From Limnanthes douglasii subsp. nivea (taxonomy: Eukaryota; Streptophyta; Magnoliopsida; Brassicales; Limnanthaceae), in NCBI GenBank assembly GCA_036936605.1, contig JAUPFV010000001.1, positions 322,922,250 through 322,986,249 on the forward strand: DNA of 64,000 bases, read 5' to 3'. Positions 1 through 11,208 of the stretch are shown here, in pieces. Both the position numbers and the translations under genes were made by a program. The notes under the pieces are model-generated. The model was given only the letters and a program-made list of their open reading frames with translations, was not told the origin of the DNA and did not search any database. Every line of letters starts with the position of its first letter. Position 1 is the first letter of the stretch.

Positions 1-600
1 GAGATGTATTCTTAACTTATATACTGATCTTTCTTCCCATGTTTAACCGATGTGGGATGTGGGACTTTTGGTCGCACCTAACATTCACTTATCTCACAAA
101 ACTGAAACTAGTTCTTTTGAGTGTTTGGAAATATGTTGGTCACGATTTTTCTCACAAATTGCATAATAATATCTTCTTATATTTATCAAGAGATTGTGAT
201 AACTCTAATTCATTAATTAGAGAATATAATTAATATGGAAGACTTAATTAATAGAAAATTTAATTAATATGAATATCAAATCAATATAAAATCTAATTAA
301 TATAAAAAAAATCTAATTACTATAGAAGAATAAATCAATAGGAAATATAATTAATATAAAATCTAATTAATATAGTAATAAAATTATTTGAGATAGAAGA
401 TCAATTTTATGTGAAAATTTAATTAATATATGTGACTAATTTAAATAGAAGATTGTTTTAAGTTACTTCCAGTCTACATTTTCAAATTCTCCACCAATGT
501 TTATATTAATTCTAAGTATTATTTGCACTAATGTTCTACTCTTTAAATACCAGCTCTCGCACATCTTAGACTTGCACTAGCCTCATGCAGTTCTGGAGTT
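1..600. repeat. AT-rich tract, possible decayed copia LTR
   Basis: There is no gene here. The tract from about 80 to 430 is rich in repeated AATCTAATTAATATA-like words. A comparable tract of similar layout lies at about 15230-15590, beyond the other half of the broken copia element. I infer that these are the two diverged LTRs of that element. I could not define TG/CA ends or a target-site duplication, so the boundaries are approximate. Confidence 0.35.
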
Positions 601-3600
601 TTGAAATCGGTAATACGTTGATCAGAGCATCTGAAAGATTTTCTTTGCTAGTAATCTTATCCACTCTCACTTTCTTATCCTCCTCCACATCTTGGATGAA
701 GTACAACTTAGACTTTACTCATGGAACTTCAGATTTTTCATTGAATGAAGAGAACTAGTGTTATCATAAAACATAACCATATTTTTGTCCACACCAGTGA
801 GTTCACTCAAAAATCCATTAAGCTAAATAGCTTTATTCAAGACTTTCATAGTAGATATATATAGACGATAGTTAACAACCTTATGTATAGAATAATTCAA
901 ACTAACCACTTCTTCAATCATAGTAAATAGATAACAAAAAATAGACTTCTTTGCATCAAGGTAGCATACATAAGCGGTGTTCACACGTCTTTTGAACAAT
1001 ATATCACATGTATCCTTCTAATACAACCCTACAACAGCCAAACCCTTAAAATATCTCGTGAGTCACTTGAGTAAATGTCAATGCAGATTTTATAGATTTG
1101 ACATGAATCTGCTAAAAACTTAAAACATAGGAAATATTAGGTCTCGTGCAAACCACAACATACATAATGCCACCAATAACATTGGTATAAGGTATCCCCA
1201 ACATGTAATTCCTATCTAAAACTTTGGTTAGTGCTTGAGTGACACTGATTTTGAATTTGGTACCAATGGAAATTCCAACCGTTTTTGCTTTAGACATCGA
1301 GAACTTCCTTAGTACGTTTTGTATATATTCTTGTTGAGATAAGAATAAATATCCCTTCGATATTTTCCTATTGATCTTAATACCTAGTATAATTTTATCA
1401 TCTCATATATCTTTCATCTCAAACTCCAACTAAATTTTTACCACTTGAATATTCCACATATATTTTCCTGCTATTAATTAGTATTTCATCAAACATAAAA
1501 TAACAATAAGATTTATCTCTCCATTCATGTCTCCCCTTTTCAATAAACATAGTTTTAATAGCAGGTACGAGTATATTTAATGGATCTCATAAAATAATTA
1601 AATTTTTTATTCCACTGTCTCGACGACTGTTTCAACCCATACAAGGGTCTCTTCAACAAACACACATAATATGTAAATTGTCTCGTCCAATTCACCATGT
1701 AAAAAGGCATTAGTAACATCCATTTGATATAACTCAAGACCAAATTTAGCAACAATTGACATCAGAACCCTGATGAAGGTTTGTTTCACAACAAACAAAT
1801 ATATCTCATTGAAATAAACACTCTCATTTTATGTGTAAAAACCTTTGAGACGAGCTTAACCTTGTATATGGGTAACTTCACGTTAATAATACACGACTTA
1901 ATCTTGTATATCTATTTACTCCAAACCAGTTTATGAACTTTTGGATGTTTCACAAGAATCCTGGTTTCATCTTCTTAAGAGATATTAGTTCTTCTTGCAT
2001 GATCATGAGACATTTTTATTTATCAATACTCTTGATAGAACCATGATATGTTTTGGGTTCAAGAACATATCCATGTATTTCAATAGATAAAACATAACTA
2101 ATTACATCGGTAAAATCATACCTTTACAAATGTTTGCTTGATCTATGCTCTATCTCTCACCGGTTGATAACTGTCAAAATCATGTTGCTCTTCTATCTAA
2201 TCATTCAAAAGCCTTGAAACACGAGACCCTCGACTAACTTCGTACTTATGGATTGGTTGAATTTTATATGTACAATCTAAAACCAAAGACCCAAAATCTT
2301 CTAATGCAAAAGCTTCTCTTACTTCACTTTATAGATTAGATACATTATCAACTTTACATCTTACTAGTAGTACTAGGTTGAGTCTCCATTGTATTTTTCA
2401 ATGACATTTCCTCTTTATTTATACCTGTTTATTAAAGCCTTCTAACATCCAGGCTTAATACATCATAACCTATACAATTTTATTCCTTCCAGGTAACCAA
2501 GGAACAAACATTTAAGTGCTCTTGGACTAAGCATATATTGCTTCACATGTGTGTAGCTGTACACTTTCTAGTTCATACCTCTTGAGGAAAAATAAACTTA
2601 AGCGCTGTAGATGTACTTCTGTTGATGATATATGCAGCCGTTGTTATGGTTTCTCTGCAGAACCTTCGACCTATACCAATTGTATGAAGCATACATCTAC
2701 TTGTTCTATCAGGGTTTGATTTATTCTCTTAGCAAACCCATTATGTTGAGGATTCCTAATTATGATTAGGTGTCTAGAAATGTCTAGATTTGCAAAATAG
2801 TTAATGAAATCCTTATTTTTATACTACAAGTCATTATGAGTCTGAAGCTTCTTTTGCACTTTCCTGACTTTGATACTCTACCAAAGTCTTATAGTTTTCA
2901 AAGATAACAAATGCTTCATCCTTGATCTTCAAAAGTAAAAACCATACTTTCCTAAAAATAATCATCAACCAACGATATAACATCCATTGCATCATCTATG
3001 GTAGGTTCTCGAGCTAGACCACAAATGTCTGAATGAACATAATAAAGTACTGTATTCGATGCATGGTTTTTGGGAAACAATTACAGTCTTTTGCTCTTAC
3101 CCAATACAAATCTCGCAGAAAAGCTTAATTTCTGAACCGATGTACCATCTAATAACCTATATTTACTTAGTTTACTGAGTTCATTCTCACATAAATTCCT
3201 TAACCGATGATGCCACAACTTGGTCGAAAATTTCACCACACTAGATACACCATATACTACTATAAAGCCCTCAATAACTATCACACTATTAGTTCTATTG
3301 GCTTTCATAACAACAAGGGAACCTTGTAAGATCCTAAGTCTACCATCTCTACCCATATAGGTAAACCCTTTTCATCTAACATTCCAATAGAAAGAAGGTT
3401 ACGTTTAACTTCAGGGATATACCTTACGTTGTTAATTACTCTCTCAAGTTGTGTAGATAACTTGAGCTGAACCGTTCAAATCCTTCTGATATCACATGAT
3501 TTTTCATTCCCGAGGATGACCCTTTCACCATCAAACATTCGCAAGTCATCAAACCAATACTTATTGGAAGTCATATGAAACGACACACCCAAATCCAACA

Positions 3601-3621
3601 CCAGATTATAGTTATACCTGT
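600..3621 (-). pseudogene. Ty1/copia polyprotein remnant (protease to RT/RNase H part)
   Basis: Minus-strand fragments fall in copia order. A protease start with an LDLGVSFHMT motif (3476-3610) is followed by a GAG-pre-integrase stretch containing LWHHRLRNL (3081-3356). Next is decayed integrase (about 2400-3000), then reverse transcriptase with RPLYGLKQSSRQWNKKF (1555-1755), then the RT end with VVCTRPNISYVLSF (1112-1297). Stops and frameshifts separate all pieces, so no product is expected. In this family the polyprotein is cut by its own protease in virus-like particles. Element A interrupts the frame just before the protease motif, and the upstream gag part continues at 14118. Confidence 0.85.
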
Positions 3622-4124
3622 TGGTGTGGATAAAAGTAGCCTGAGGGTAGGCTGGTAATTTTAAGTGGAGTTTTAAGGCGGCGTAAGGGTGTTTCACGGT
3701 GGTGTGGTGGTGTTTAAGGGTGTTTTAAGATATTTCAGAGTGTTTCAAAGTGTTTCAAGGGTGGAGAGAGAATTAAGCAGCCTGGCAGCAGTTAATTTTT
3801 CTTACCCATAGTTAATGCTGGTGGTTGGGCATTTATAGTGTGAAATTTGGGCCCTTATGGGCTTTCGGGTCAAGTTTAATGGACCCGGGTCATGTTTAAA
3901 GACCCATGAGTTTTAAGCAGATGTACAGGTAGCTTAGTCAGATAGTGATTAGGTTTTTTAGTACTTTAGTCATAGTTCGAACTGCCTTATGTTTGCAGTG
4001 TTCAAGATCACCTGTCCGGTTCAATCAGTGTTGTCCGAATTGAAGTCATGGAGTCTGTCCGAATTTACGGGGTGATTTACTTTGGACTACCCTTCCGGGG
4101 AGCTCTTCGAATTCGGACTCATCA
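3622..4124 (-). repeat. Element A left LTR (3' LTR of the minus-strand element)
   Basis: This is a 503-bp LTR beginning TGGTGTGG and ending CTCATCA on the plus strand. It is flanked by CCTGT on both sides (3617-3621 and 4125-4129), as a solo LTR would be. It differs from the right LTR at one visible base (GAATTCGGAC here, GAATTCAGAC there). TGTCCG occurs three times near the U3 end (4013, 4032, 4056). Confidence 0.93.
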
Positions 4125-4412
4125 CCTGTAAGAATAATAAGTCATTAAACTATCACCGTACTCAAAATTATCAGACATCATTGCAACATCTCCAACTTTG
4201 ATCTTCTCATAGTTTTTTTCGTTTTTCTTTCTAATGGGCAGTTCCGACATATTCTTTTTTATTGCATGTCTAACAAATTAATTTTGAAGCCATACTGACC
4301 CTTTTGGAATTTGACTGAGATTTTTATCTCCTCTCACTTGAATCTCTCTTCCTTTATTAAACCTTCAAAGTTGTCCTTCATAACACTACTGTTTTGAAAA
4401 TATTTTGAGTTT
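4125..4412 (-). repeat. Second copy of copia gag flank inside element A
   Basis: These 288 bp repeat 14118-14405 essentially exactly, starting with the target-site duplication CCTGT. They belong to the copia gag/protease junction, not to a Tat element. At 4412/4413 the sequence switches to the antisense gene leader (CATTTTCACTTTTACTTTG), as seen at 52959 in element C. This removes the polypurine tract and the TATA box that elements B and C carry here. Confidence 0.92.
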
Positions 4413-4486
4413 CATTTTCACTTTTACTTTGTCATTTCACTCAAAACTTCATCTCTCTAAAACTTCAAACTTTCCTTAGTTGTTTT

Positions 4487-7450
4487 ATGTTCACAGCAAG
4501 AATAGCTCTAATCAAGGGTGACTGGCTCAATCTTTCAGAACTAGAAAAAGCTCAAAGGGTTGAAAAAGAGAAGAGACTTGCAGCAGGGCTTCCAGCGTCG
4601 CCTGTTGAAAAACCAGCCCCTTCAATCGAAGAATCTGATAGAGGTTCGTCGTCTTCGAAAGGTACGAAACCTAGAAAACTCTTTCAATCAACACTCTCCC
4701 CAATAGTTTCTGGCTCATCAGTCCAAGAGTCAATCCCCACTGTCGAACCGGGGGTCGCTGTTACAAGTGTTAGGAAGAAAACCACTTTCATTGCTATGGG
4801 GTCCGACTCCGATCATTCTCCAGACAAGCTGATCATGAAAAGACCAAGTAGACTGGTTAAGGGACTCTCCTCAAAAAATACCAGTGAGTCAGGGTCCGGG
4901 ACAACTGTTAGGACCCTCCGGGAGAGGCCGGTTGGTCCGGAGGCTAGCAGTCCACTACCTCCTAAGGAAACTTCGACCTCAGAAGCTCAAACTGAGGTGA
5001 GAACTCAGAAACATACAACGAGCCGCCAGTCCGGAGGGTCAGCTGTGCCAAGCTTCATCCCTCCCCGGGCTGTTTCTGCAGTAGCTCCCCCAACAGTAAT
5101 GGAGGAGAGGATGGAAGACTCCACTGAGGAGGTCAGGTTTGAGTCCGAGTCTTCCGGACAAGCTGAAACTGCTATAGTTGTTGCCAAGAAAGGCAAAGAA
5201 GACTTGTACCTGAGCCGTCCGGATCTGCCGGAGAGCCTTGAAGGGAAAGTTGGGCCCTGCTTTCACAAGGTAGAATTTAAGTATCTTTTGTCTTTGTTAA
5301 AAACCAGATACATGTTTATTCATACTAGAGACTTGGGACGGCTTCGCACTAAGTGGGGGATCCCTGAAAATGTTAAAATCCGAATTCCTATCGATCCGGA
5401 GACCCCGATGGATTGTAAAAGGAATGAAATAGTCTTCTTTACGGAGCTATTCAACTGGGGACTTAGGTTCCCATTGGATCCAGAGATAGTGCGCTATTTC
5501 CATTTAGTCAAGCTATGCCCATCACAGCTGAGCCCCAATGGATGGTACACCTTGATGTCATGCATTATGGCGTCTAGGCTGTCCGGAATCCCTCTTCTCA
5601 TGGAAGAGTTTGCTGCTGTGGCTAATCTGTGCAAGCACCACCAGTTCCCTTTTTATCACTTCAATATGGGGAACGATCTGAAAGCTGTCAATGATCTCCT
5701 GGAGTCGGAGAGCAAATGGAGGAGCCAATTTTTGTTTGTAAGTGGCTCATGGGAGAATGGCAATAAAATCAAGGTCGGGGAGAATCCTAGCCTTCTTCGA
5801 AGTAGATGGAGGAGTGATCGTAAGTTCTTTCCTTAAGTTTCTGTTCGAATCTTCCCCCTTTTTTTTAAGCTTTCACTAACTAGTTATTCTTTTATTTTGT
5901 TAGAATTGCCAAAAGAGTTCGGAGACTATTTGAAAGCCGGACAGGTCACCTGTGGCAAGATAAATGCATGGGCCGCAGAGAACTGGGAGAACCGGTTTCA
6001 CAAGGCTTTCACTCCGGGGAACTTGGCGAGATCTCACCTGTGGAACACCACAGGTCGAAGGGATTTAACATGGGAGGAGTTCTCCACCCCTCCTGATGAT
6101 GATATAGTGCTGAGAAGGTCTCATGAGCTAGATGGGACCCTTTTCCTTCCTGCCCGGGCCAAAGCCCCAAGTAAAATGAAGGGCCAGAAGAAGAAAGGGA
6201 GGAAGACAGCAGCGGATACGGAGAAAAAGGCTCCAACTGACACAGAGATGCCAGTCCCAGCTCAAGTTGATGCAAACCTTCTCCAGGTGGTAGAAGTGGA
6301 AAGTAAGAAACACGGAGAGACTCCCTCAAAACCTTTAAGGGCCTCCAAACGGACTCGCAAGCAAATAAGCGATAGTGTTGACAGAGAGGTAAAAAAGAAG
6401 AAGACTTCTCAAGAAGAAGAGTTTGCTCTCCGGGATCCGGAGCCCACTTTCCCTATTGATCCAACGTTGGCTGAAGAGATCCCAGAGAATCTTAACGAAG
6501 GGATTCCAAGGGAACTCCATACTGATGAGATTGAAAGAGGAGAGATTAATATGGACGAAGTGGATGTCACCGGCCTGGGTCCTCTAGGTGATTACTTTCT
6601 TGGTCTGTCAAAAGATGAGTTTGCTGGGCCATATGTTCCCCCAAGCAGCTCCAACACAGTAAACTTTAATGGCAAGACTTTCTTGGTTTCCAGCAAAAGG
6701 GACGTTATAGCTCATTCTCTCCTTAGCAACGTGCAACCAGTACTTACCTTGGAAAGGCAGGTCCGGAGTCAGGCAGAGTCCATCAAAGAACTTAAGTCTG
6801 AGAAGGAGTCACTGTCTGAAGATCTCAGGACTGCCACTACTAAGGTCGACTTGCTCAAGGAGGCGAACGAACAGCGGAAGACGAGTCAAAATGAAAGCAA
6901 CACAAAAGTTGCCTCTTTAGAGAAAACCCTAGAAGATCTCCAGGCTAAGCTGTCCGAGTTGGAGAAGGACTTGAAAACCTCAAAAAATGAGACGGCAGCA
7001 AAAGAGAAGCTTGTCACCAATCTGACTACTGACAAACTTGCTTTAGAGAACGCAGTGACTCAGGCTGTTAACGAGAAAGCTGCTCTGGTGAAGGATCAAG
7101 AAGCCATGATCAAGGCCAAAATCAATGCTTATGCCAAGGAGATGATACGGAGTGAGGAATTATTGATTGAAAAGGTGAAGTCCGACATGGTCCTTCTATT
7201 TCACGAGAAGTTCCCGAAGAGGAGACTTGGGGACTTATGGCGTTATGTGGATGACGATGATCTCCCATATTGGACCATGGTTGATGAAGGGTACACTGAT
7301 ATATCCTCATCTGGTGACGAGGAAGAAACCGGAGAGAGTCCGGGTGAAGAAGAGGCTGACCCCAAAGGCAAGAAGGTCATTGAGGAAAAAAGCGATACCA
7401 AGACCAAGGGAACAGATGAAGGTGAGCCATCTTCAAAGGCTCCACCTTAG
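4487..7450 (+). CDS. Element A antisense gene, spliced, 959 aa (putative gypsy type transposon domain)
   Basis: Two exons, 4487-5819 and 5904-7450, joined across a GTAAGT...TTAG intron of 84 bp; the joined length is 2880 bp, a multiple of three. It runs opposite to gag-pol and converges with pol. Residues about 1-240 are Ser/Thr/Pro-rich and look disordered. Residues about 260-430 match the plant 'putative gypsy type transposon' domain, with EIVFFTELFNWGLRFPLDP and WYTLMSCIMASRLSG. Residues about 740-870 form a Lys/Glu/Leu coiled coil, followed by an acidic tail. No signal peptide, membrane segment or catalytic motif is visible, so an envelope role is not supported. Extra antisense genes are known in the Tat group; their function is unknown. 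The ATG matches that in elements B and C. Its original TATA region is lost, so expression would need another promoter. Confidence 0.88.
5820..5903 (+). other. Intron of element A antisense gene
   Basis: The donor GTAAGTTC follows GATC, and a pyrimidine-rich stretch ends in TTTTGTTAG. Splicing keeps the frame. Element C has the same intron (54364-54443), and element D has one at the matching position with unrelated sequence. Confidence 0.85.
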
Positions 7451-7914
7451 TTGGTAATTTATTTTGTTTACTTTTTGTTCGAACCAAAGTCCTTGGAAGG
7501 CCAATGCACCTTTTTTGTGACGCTGTCCGTTTTAACCGGACAGATTTTTGTATTGTGCTCAAACTTGTTTAAAAAGTCCTTGGAAGGCCAAGGCAACTTT
7601 AAGTTTATTGAATGAACGTTTTATCTTGTACAACCTTTTTCTTATTCCATAATCTGTTCAAATATCTTGGAGTTTAAGTAATTTCGAGTTATCGTGTTGT
7701 GAGAGTGTTTAGTTTCTCTGGCTAGAATTTAAGTAGCCCTTAGACCTTTCAGTCCGGATAGTATGACAATCAACAGAATTTTGCAAAAACTTAGAAAATT
7801 TATTCAAAAAAGCTCCAAGTTTCATTTAAAGCTCTCCGTGGCGCCGGAGAGAGGTAGTGGTATGCCCCCAAATATTTACATGGATGTTTAAACAAGTAAA
7901 TATTTACATAAGTT
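7451..7914. other. Element A convergent 3' region between antisense gene and pol
   Basis: No gene. AAGTCCTTGGAAGGCCAA occurs twice about 90 bp apart (about 7488 and 7578). Between them lies a perfect-stem hairpin CTGTCCG...CGGACAG (about 7524-7544). Transcripts of both strands should end here. Element C has the same layout at 55991-56453. Confidence 0.6.
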
Positions 7915-10900
7915 TTATTCCAAATACATTCGAAGGTGTTCAATATTCCAAGGGTGAGTTAAAACCCTGCCATCTTTGTCTTCCAGCCAGTACGTGCCAG
8001 GCTTGATTCTTTCAACCACCGTATACGGACCCTCCCAGGTTGGGGCCAGCGTTCCGAAGAGCTTTTCCTTGGTATGCAAGAAAACTTTCCTCAATACCTT
8101 ATCTCCTGGTTGAAAATCCCTTCTTTTAACTTTAGAAGCAAACCTGCTTCTCATCAAGCCTTGATAGTGTGCCATTCTAAGATGAGCTTTTACTCGCCTT
8201 TCTTCAATTAAATCAAGTTGATTTCTAACTGCCATCTCATTAGCCTGTCCGGAGAAGTTGTGCACTCGAAAGGAGGGAAGTGTCTTCTCTATGGGGGCTA
8301 CTGCATCCATCCCATAGACCAAGGCAAAAGGTGACTCTTGTGTTGCAGCCCCAGGTGTTGTCCGGTAGGCCCACAAGACTTCTTGTAAATAGCTAGGCCA
8401 CTTCCCAGCAGCCCCTTCCAAATTTTTCTTTAAACCGGACAGTATTGTTCTGTTAGCCACTTCAACTTGCCCATTGGCTTGTGGGTGGAATGGTGAAGAA
8501 AAGCAATGCTGAATACCCCTTGAGGCACAGAAGCTTTCCATTTCTATGTTGTCAAACTGTGGCCCATTGTCTGTTGTTATTCTCTGGGGGACACCAAATC
8601 TGCAACATATGTTGGATAGAATGAATTTTACAACAGCCTTTGATGTTGTTCCTGCTAAGGGGGCTGCTTCTATCCACTTCGAAAAGTAGTCAATGGCTAC
8701 AATTATGGTTTTACGTCCTCCGGACGCCATAGGGAGAGGCCCAACTAAGTCCAATCCCCATCGAGCAAAAGGGACAGGCTCAGAAATTGACTCCAAAGGA
8801 ATGGCTGGTACATGAATTTCATTGCTGTACCTCTGGCATGGGTCACACCTTCTTACCAGCTCCTTAGCATCTTTCATTATTGATGTCCAATAATATCCGG
8901 AGAGAAGCACTCTTCTTGTTAATGCTCTAAATCCACAATGGGCTGATCCCTCACCATCATGCAATTCGGAGAGAACCATCTGTGACTCATGATCTCCTAA
9001 ACAGCGTAGGAGAGGTTTGCTATAGGATTTCTTGTACAAGACCTCTCTAATCATGACGAAACCACGAGCCTTGTGTTTTAAAGTTCTGGCTTGCGATTTA
9101 TCCAAAGACACAATGCCATCGGACAGATATTGTATAATAGGAGACCTCCAATCCTGAGGCTTATTTACTTGTATTTCAAAGATTTCCTCTTTCTCCCCTT
9201 CATCAAGTTGAATAGAAGGACTTTCAAGTACATGGATCCATGGATAGGACTCCGTGTACGCTATTGTTGCCAATGAGTCTGCTAGCTCATTCTCTGCCCG
9301 GGGAATATGTTCATAGACAACAACCTTAAATTTCATTGCCTCATTTTTCAAGAGAAGCAAATATTTAATCAATTGTTCCTTTCTAGCTTCTGATAGGCCC
9401 AAGGCATGGTGGACAAGCAATTGGGAGTCGCTTAGCAGCTTGACCCTTTTTGCTCCACAGATATAAGCCAATTTCAACCCAGCTATAGCTGCTTCGTATT
9501 CGGACTCGTTGTTGGACGCCCTGAAAGCAAAACAAATAGCTTGGAACATGTTGTCCCCATAGGGGGAAGTAAGACATATTCCTGCCCCAGATCCTATGGC
9601 ACTGGATCCTCCATCTGTTCGGACAATCCACACTTTTTTGTCTTTTGAATCAGCAGATTGTTCTGAGTCCCTATCAGAATGGAATTCGACCAGAAAATCA
9701 GCCACAGCTTGAGCTTTTACTGCTGTTCGAGGAGCAAAGTCTATGTCGAAGTCCCCCAACTCTACTGACCACTTTGTCATTATGCTTGAAATGTCTGCTT
9801 TTTGAAGGACATTCTTTAAAGGGAAAGATGTCCGGACAACGATAGGATGAGCCTGAAAATAAGGCCTCATCTTTCTTGCAGCTATCACCAAGGCCAATGC
9901 TAGTTTCTCAAGTTTCAAGTAACGGCGTTCAGCATCAATCAGGCTTTTGCTGATGTAGTATACCGGGTGAGGGTACCTATCAACCTCCCTTACTAGCACA
10001 GCACTGATGGCACAGCTTGAAACAGCCAGATACACAAAAAGAGTCTCCCCCTCGATTGGTTTAAACAAAGTCTTGGGAGAGGACAGATGCTTCTTAATTT
10101 CGTTGAATGCCTCATCACACTGTGGCGTCCACTCAAACCCCTTTGCACCCTTCAAAGTTTTAAAGAAAGGAGCACATCTGTCCGAAGACCTTGAGATGAA
10201 TCTGTTCAAAGCTGCTAACCTCCCCGTTAACCGCTGTACTTCTTTAATGTTTCGAGGAGGCTCCATTTGAAATAAAGCATTGAGTTGGTCCGGGTCGGGC
10301 TGTATTCCATGCTCACTTATAATATACCCTAAGAACTTCCCGGACTGCACTCCGAACACACATTTTTCAGGATTTAACTTTAAATTTACCTTGGCCAGAT
10401 TGGCAAAGGTCTCCTGGAGGTCGGACAAGTGCAGCTGCTCTTCCACACTTTTCACCATCATATCGTCAATGTAAACCTCCATATTTCTTCCAATTTGATC
10501 AGCAAATGCCTTATTGACTAACCTTTGATAAGTAGCTCCAGCATTTTTCAAACCAAAAGGCATCACCTTGTAGCAGTGTAAACCTCTATCAGTAACGAAA
10601 GTGGTATGCTCTTGATCTCTTGGATCCACCTGGATCTGATTGTATCCGGAGAAAGCATCCATGAAGGAGAGTAGCTTGTTCCCAGAAGTAGAATCTACCA
10701 GCTGATCTATCCGGGGAACCGGATACAAGTCTTTTGGGCAAGCTCGATTGAGATCTGTGAAGTCAATGCACATTCGCCATTTACCGTTTTTCTTTTTTAC
10801 CAAGACTGGATTGGCAGTCGACAAAGGATACTGAGATTCTTTAATGTGCCCCATTTTTGTGAGTCTGTCAACCTCTTGTACAATGACATCAGCCTTTTCT

Positions 10901-11202
10901 TTTGAGAAAGTTCTCCTCTTTTGCACCACAGGTGCCACATCTCTCCGGACAGATAGGTGATGGGAAATCACCTCTGATGGAACTCCAGTAACATCAGCGT
11001 TGCACCAGGCAAAAACGTGCTGATGGTCTTTTAAGAATTTTAACATCTCTTCTTTCAATACTTGTGGCATTTTGGACCCTATCTTGACAAATTTCCCTTC
11101 TTCCAAGCAGTGTGTCTCAACCTCCTCCACTGGGATCAACACTCCGGGGGTCTCTCTGGGGTCATCAATTTCACCCTCACCCCCAGAAAGGCCCTCAAAC
11201 TG
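7915..11202 (-). CDS. pol: Element A pol: RT, RNase H, archaeal RNase H, integrase (intact)
   Basis: This open frame of about 1095 codons directly follows the UAG that ends gag-protease and is in the same frame, so it is probably made by readthrough. Reverse transcriptase has CIDFTDLN and the catalytic YIDD (about residue 245). RNase H follows, with YYISKSLIDAERRYLKLEK. A second, archaeal-type RNase H starts at RTDGGSSAIGSGAG and includes NNESEYEAAIAGLKLA and LLSDSQLLV. Integrase has a His/Cys zinc region (GSAHCG...CDPCQRY) and the acidic triad at WGLDLVGP, TTDNGPQF and QANGQVEVANR. No chromodomain is visible at the C-terminus. It copies element RNA into DNA and inserts it. It is the only pol frame in the window with no break. 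Confidence 0.93.
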   Translation of the reverse strand, partial: QFEGLSGGEGEIDDPRETPGVLIPVEEVETHCLEEGKFVKIGSKMPQVLKEEMLKFLKDHQHVFAWCNADVTGVPSEVISHHLSVRRDVAPVVQKRRTFSKEKADVIVQEVDRLTKMGHIKESQYPLSTANPVLVKKKNGKWRMCIDFTDLNRACPKDLYPVPRIDQLVDSTSGNKLLSFMDAFSGYNQIQVDPRDQEHTTFVTDRGLHCYKVMPFGLKNAGATYQRLVNKAFADQIGRNMEVYIDDMMVKSVEEQLHLSDLQETFANLAKVNLKLNPEKCVFGVQSGKFLGYIISEHGIQPDPDQLNALFQMEPPRNIKEVQRLTGRLAALNRFISRSSDRCAPFFKTLKGAKGFEWTPQCDEAFNEIKKHLSSPKTLFKPIEGETLFVYLAVSSCAISAVLVREVDRYPHPVYYISKSLIDAERRYLKLEKLALALVIAARKMRPYFQAHPIVVRTSFPLKNVLQKADISSIMTKWSVELGDFDIDFAPRTAVKAQAVADFLVEFHSDRDSEQSADSKDKKVWIVRTDGGSSAIGSGAGICLTSPYGDNMFQAICFAFRASNNESEYEAAIAGLKLAYICGAKRVKLLSDSQLLVHHALGLSEARKEQLIKYLLLLKNEAMKFKVVVYEHIPRAENELADSLATIAYTESYPWIHVLESPSIQLDEGEKEEIFEIQVNKPQDWRSPIIQYLSDGIVSLDKSQARTLKHKARGFVMIREVLYKKSYSKPLLRCLGDHESQMVLSELHDGEGSAHCGFRALTRRVLLSGYYWTSIMKDAKELVRRCDPCQRYSNEIHVPAIPLESISEPVPFARWGLDLVGPLPMASGGRKTIIVAIDYFSKWIEAAPLAGTTSKAVVKFILSNICCRFGVPQRITTDNGPQFDNIEMESFCASRGIQHCFSSPFHPQANGQVEVANRTILSGLKKNLEGAAGKWPSYLQEVLWAYRTTPGAATQESPFALVYGMDAVAPIEKTLPSFRVHNFSGQANEMAVRNQLDLIEERRVKAHLRMAHYQGLMRSRFASKVKRRDFQPGDKVLRKVFLHTKEKLFGTLAPTWEGPYTVVERIKPGTYWLEDKDGRVLTHPWNIEHLRMYLE

Positions 11203-11208
11203 CTATTG
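11196..11208 (-). promoter_or_regulatory. Element A gag-protease/pol UAG readthrough context
   Basis: On the minus strand the junction reads CAA TAG CAG TTT, and both sides are in one frame. The stop is at 11203-11205. It resembles the tobamovirus-type leaky context (UAG followed by CARYYA), with the last base U instead of A. The same words occur in elements B and C. Readthrough is inferred. Confidence 0.7.

Noticed and set aside
4487..7450. Antisense gene as a retroviral-type envelope gene
   Set aside because: No signal peptide, membrane segment or cleavage site is visible, it is on the opposite strand, and it matches the gypsy type transposon domain instead.
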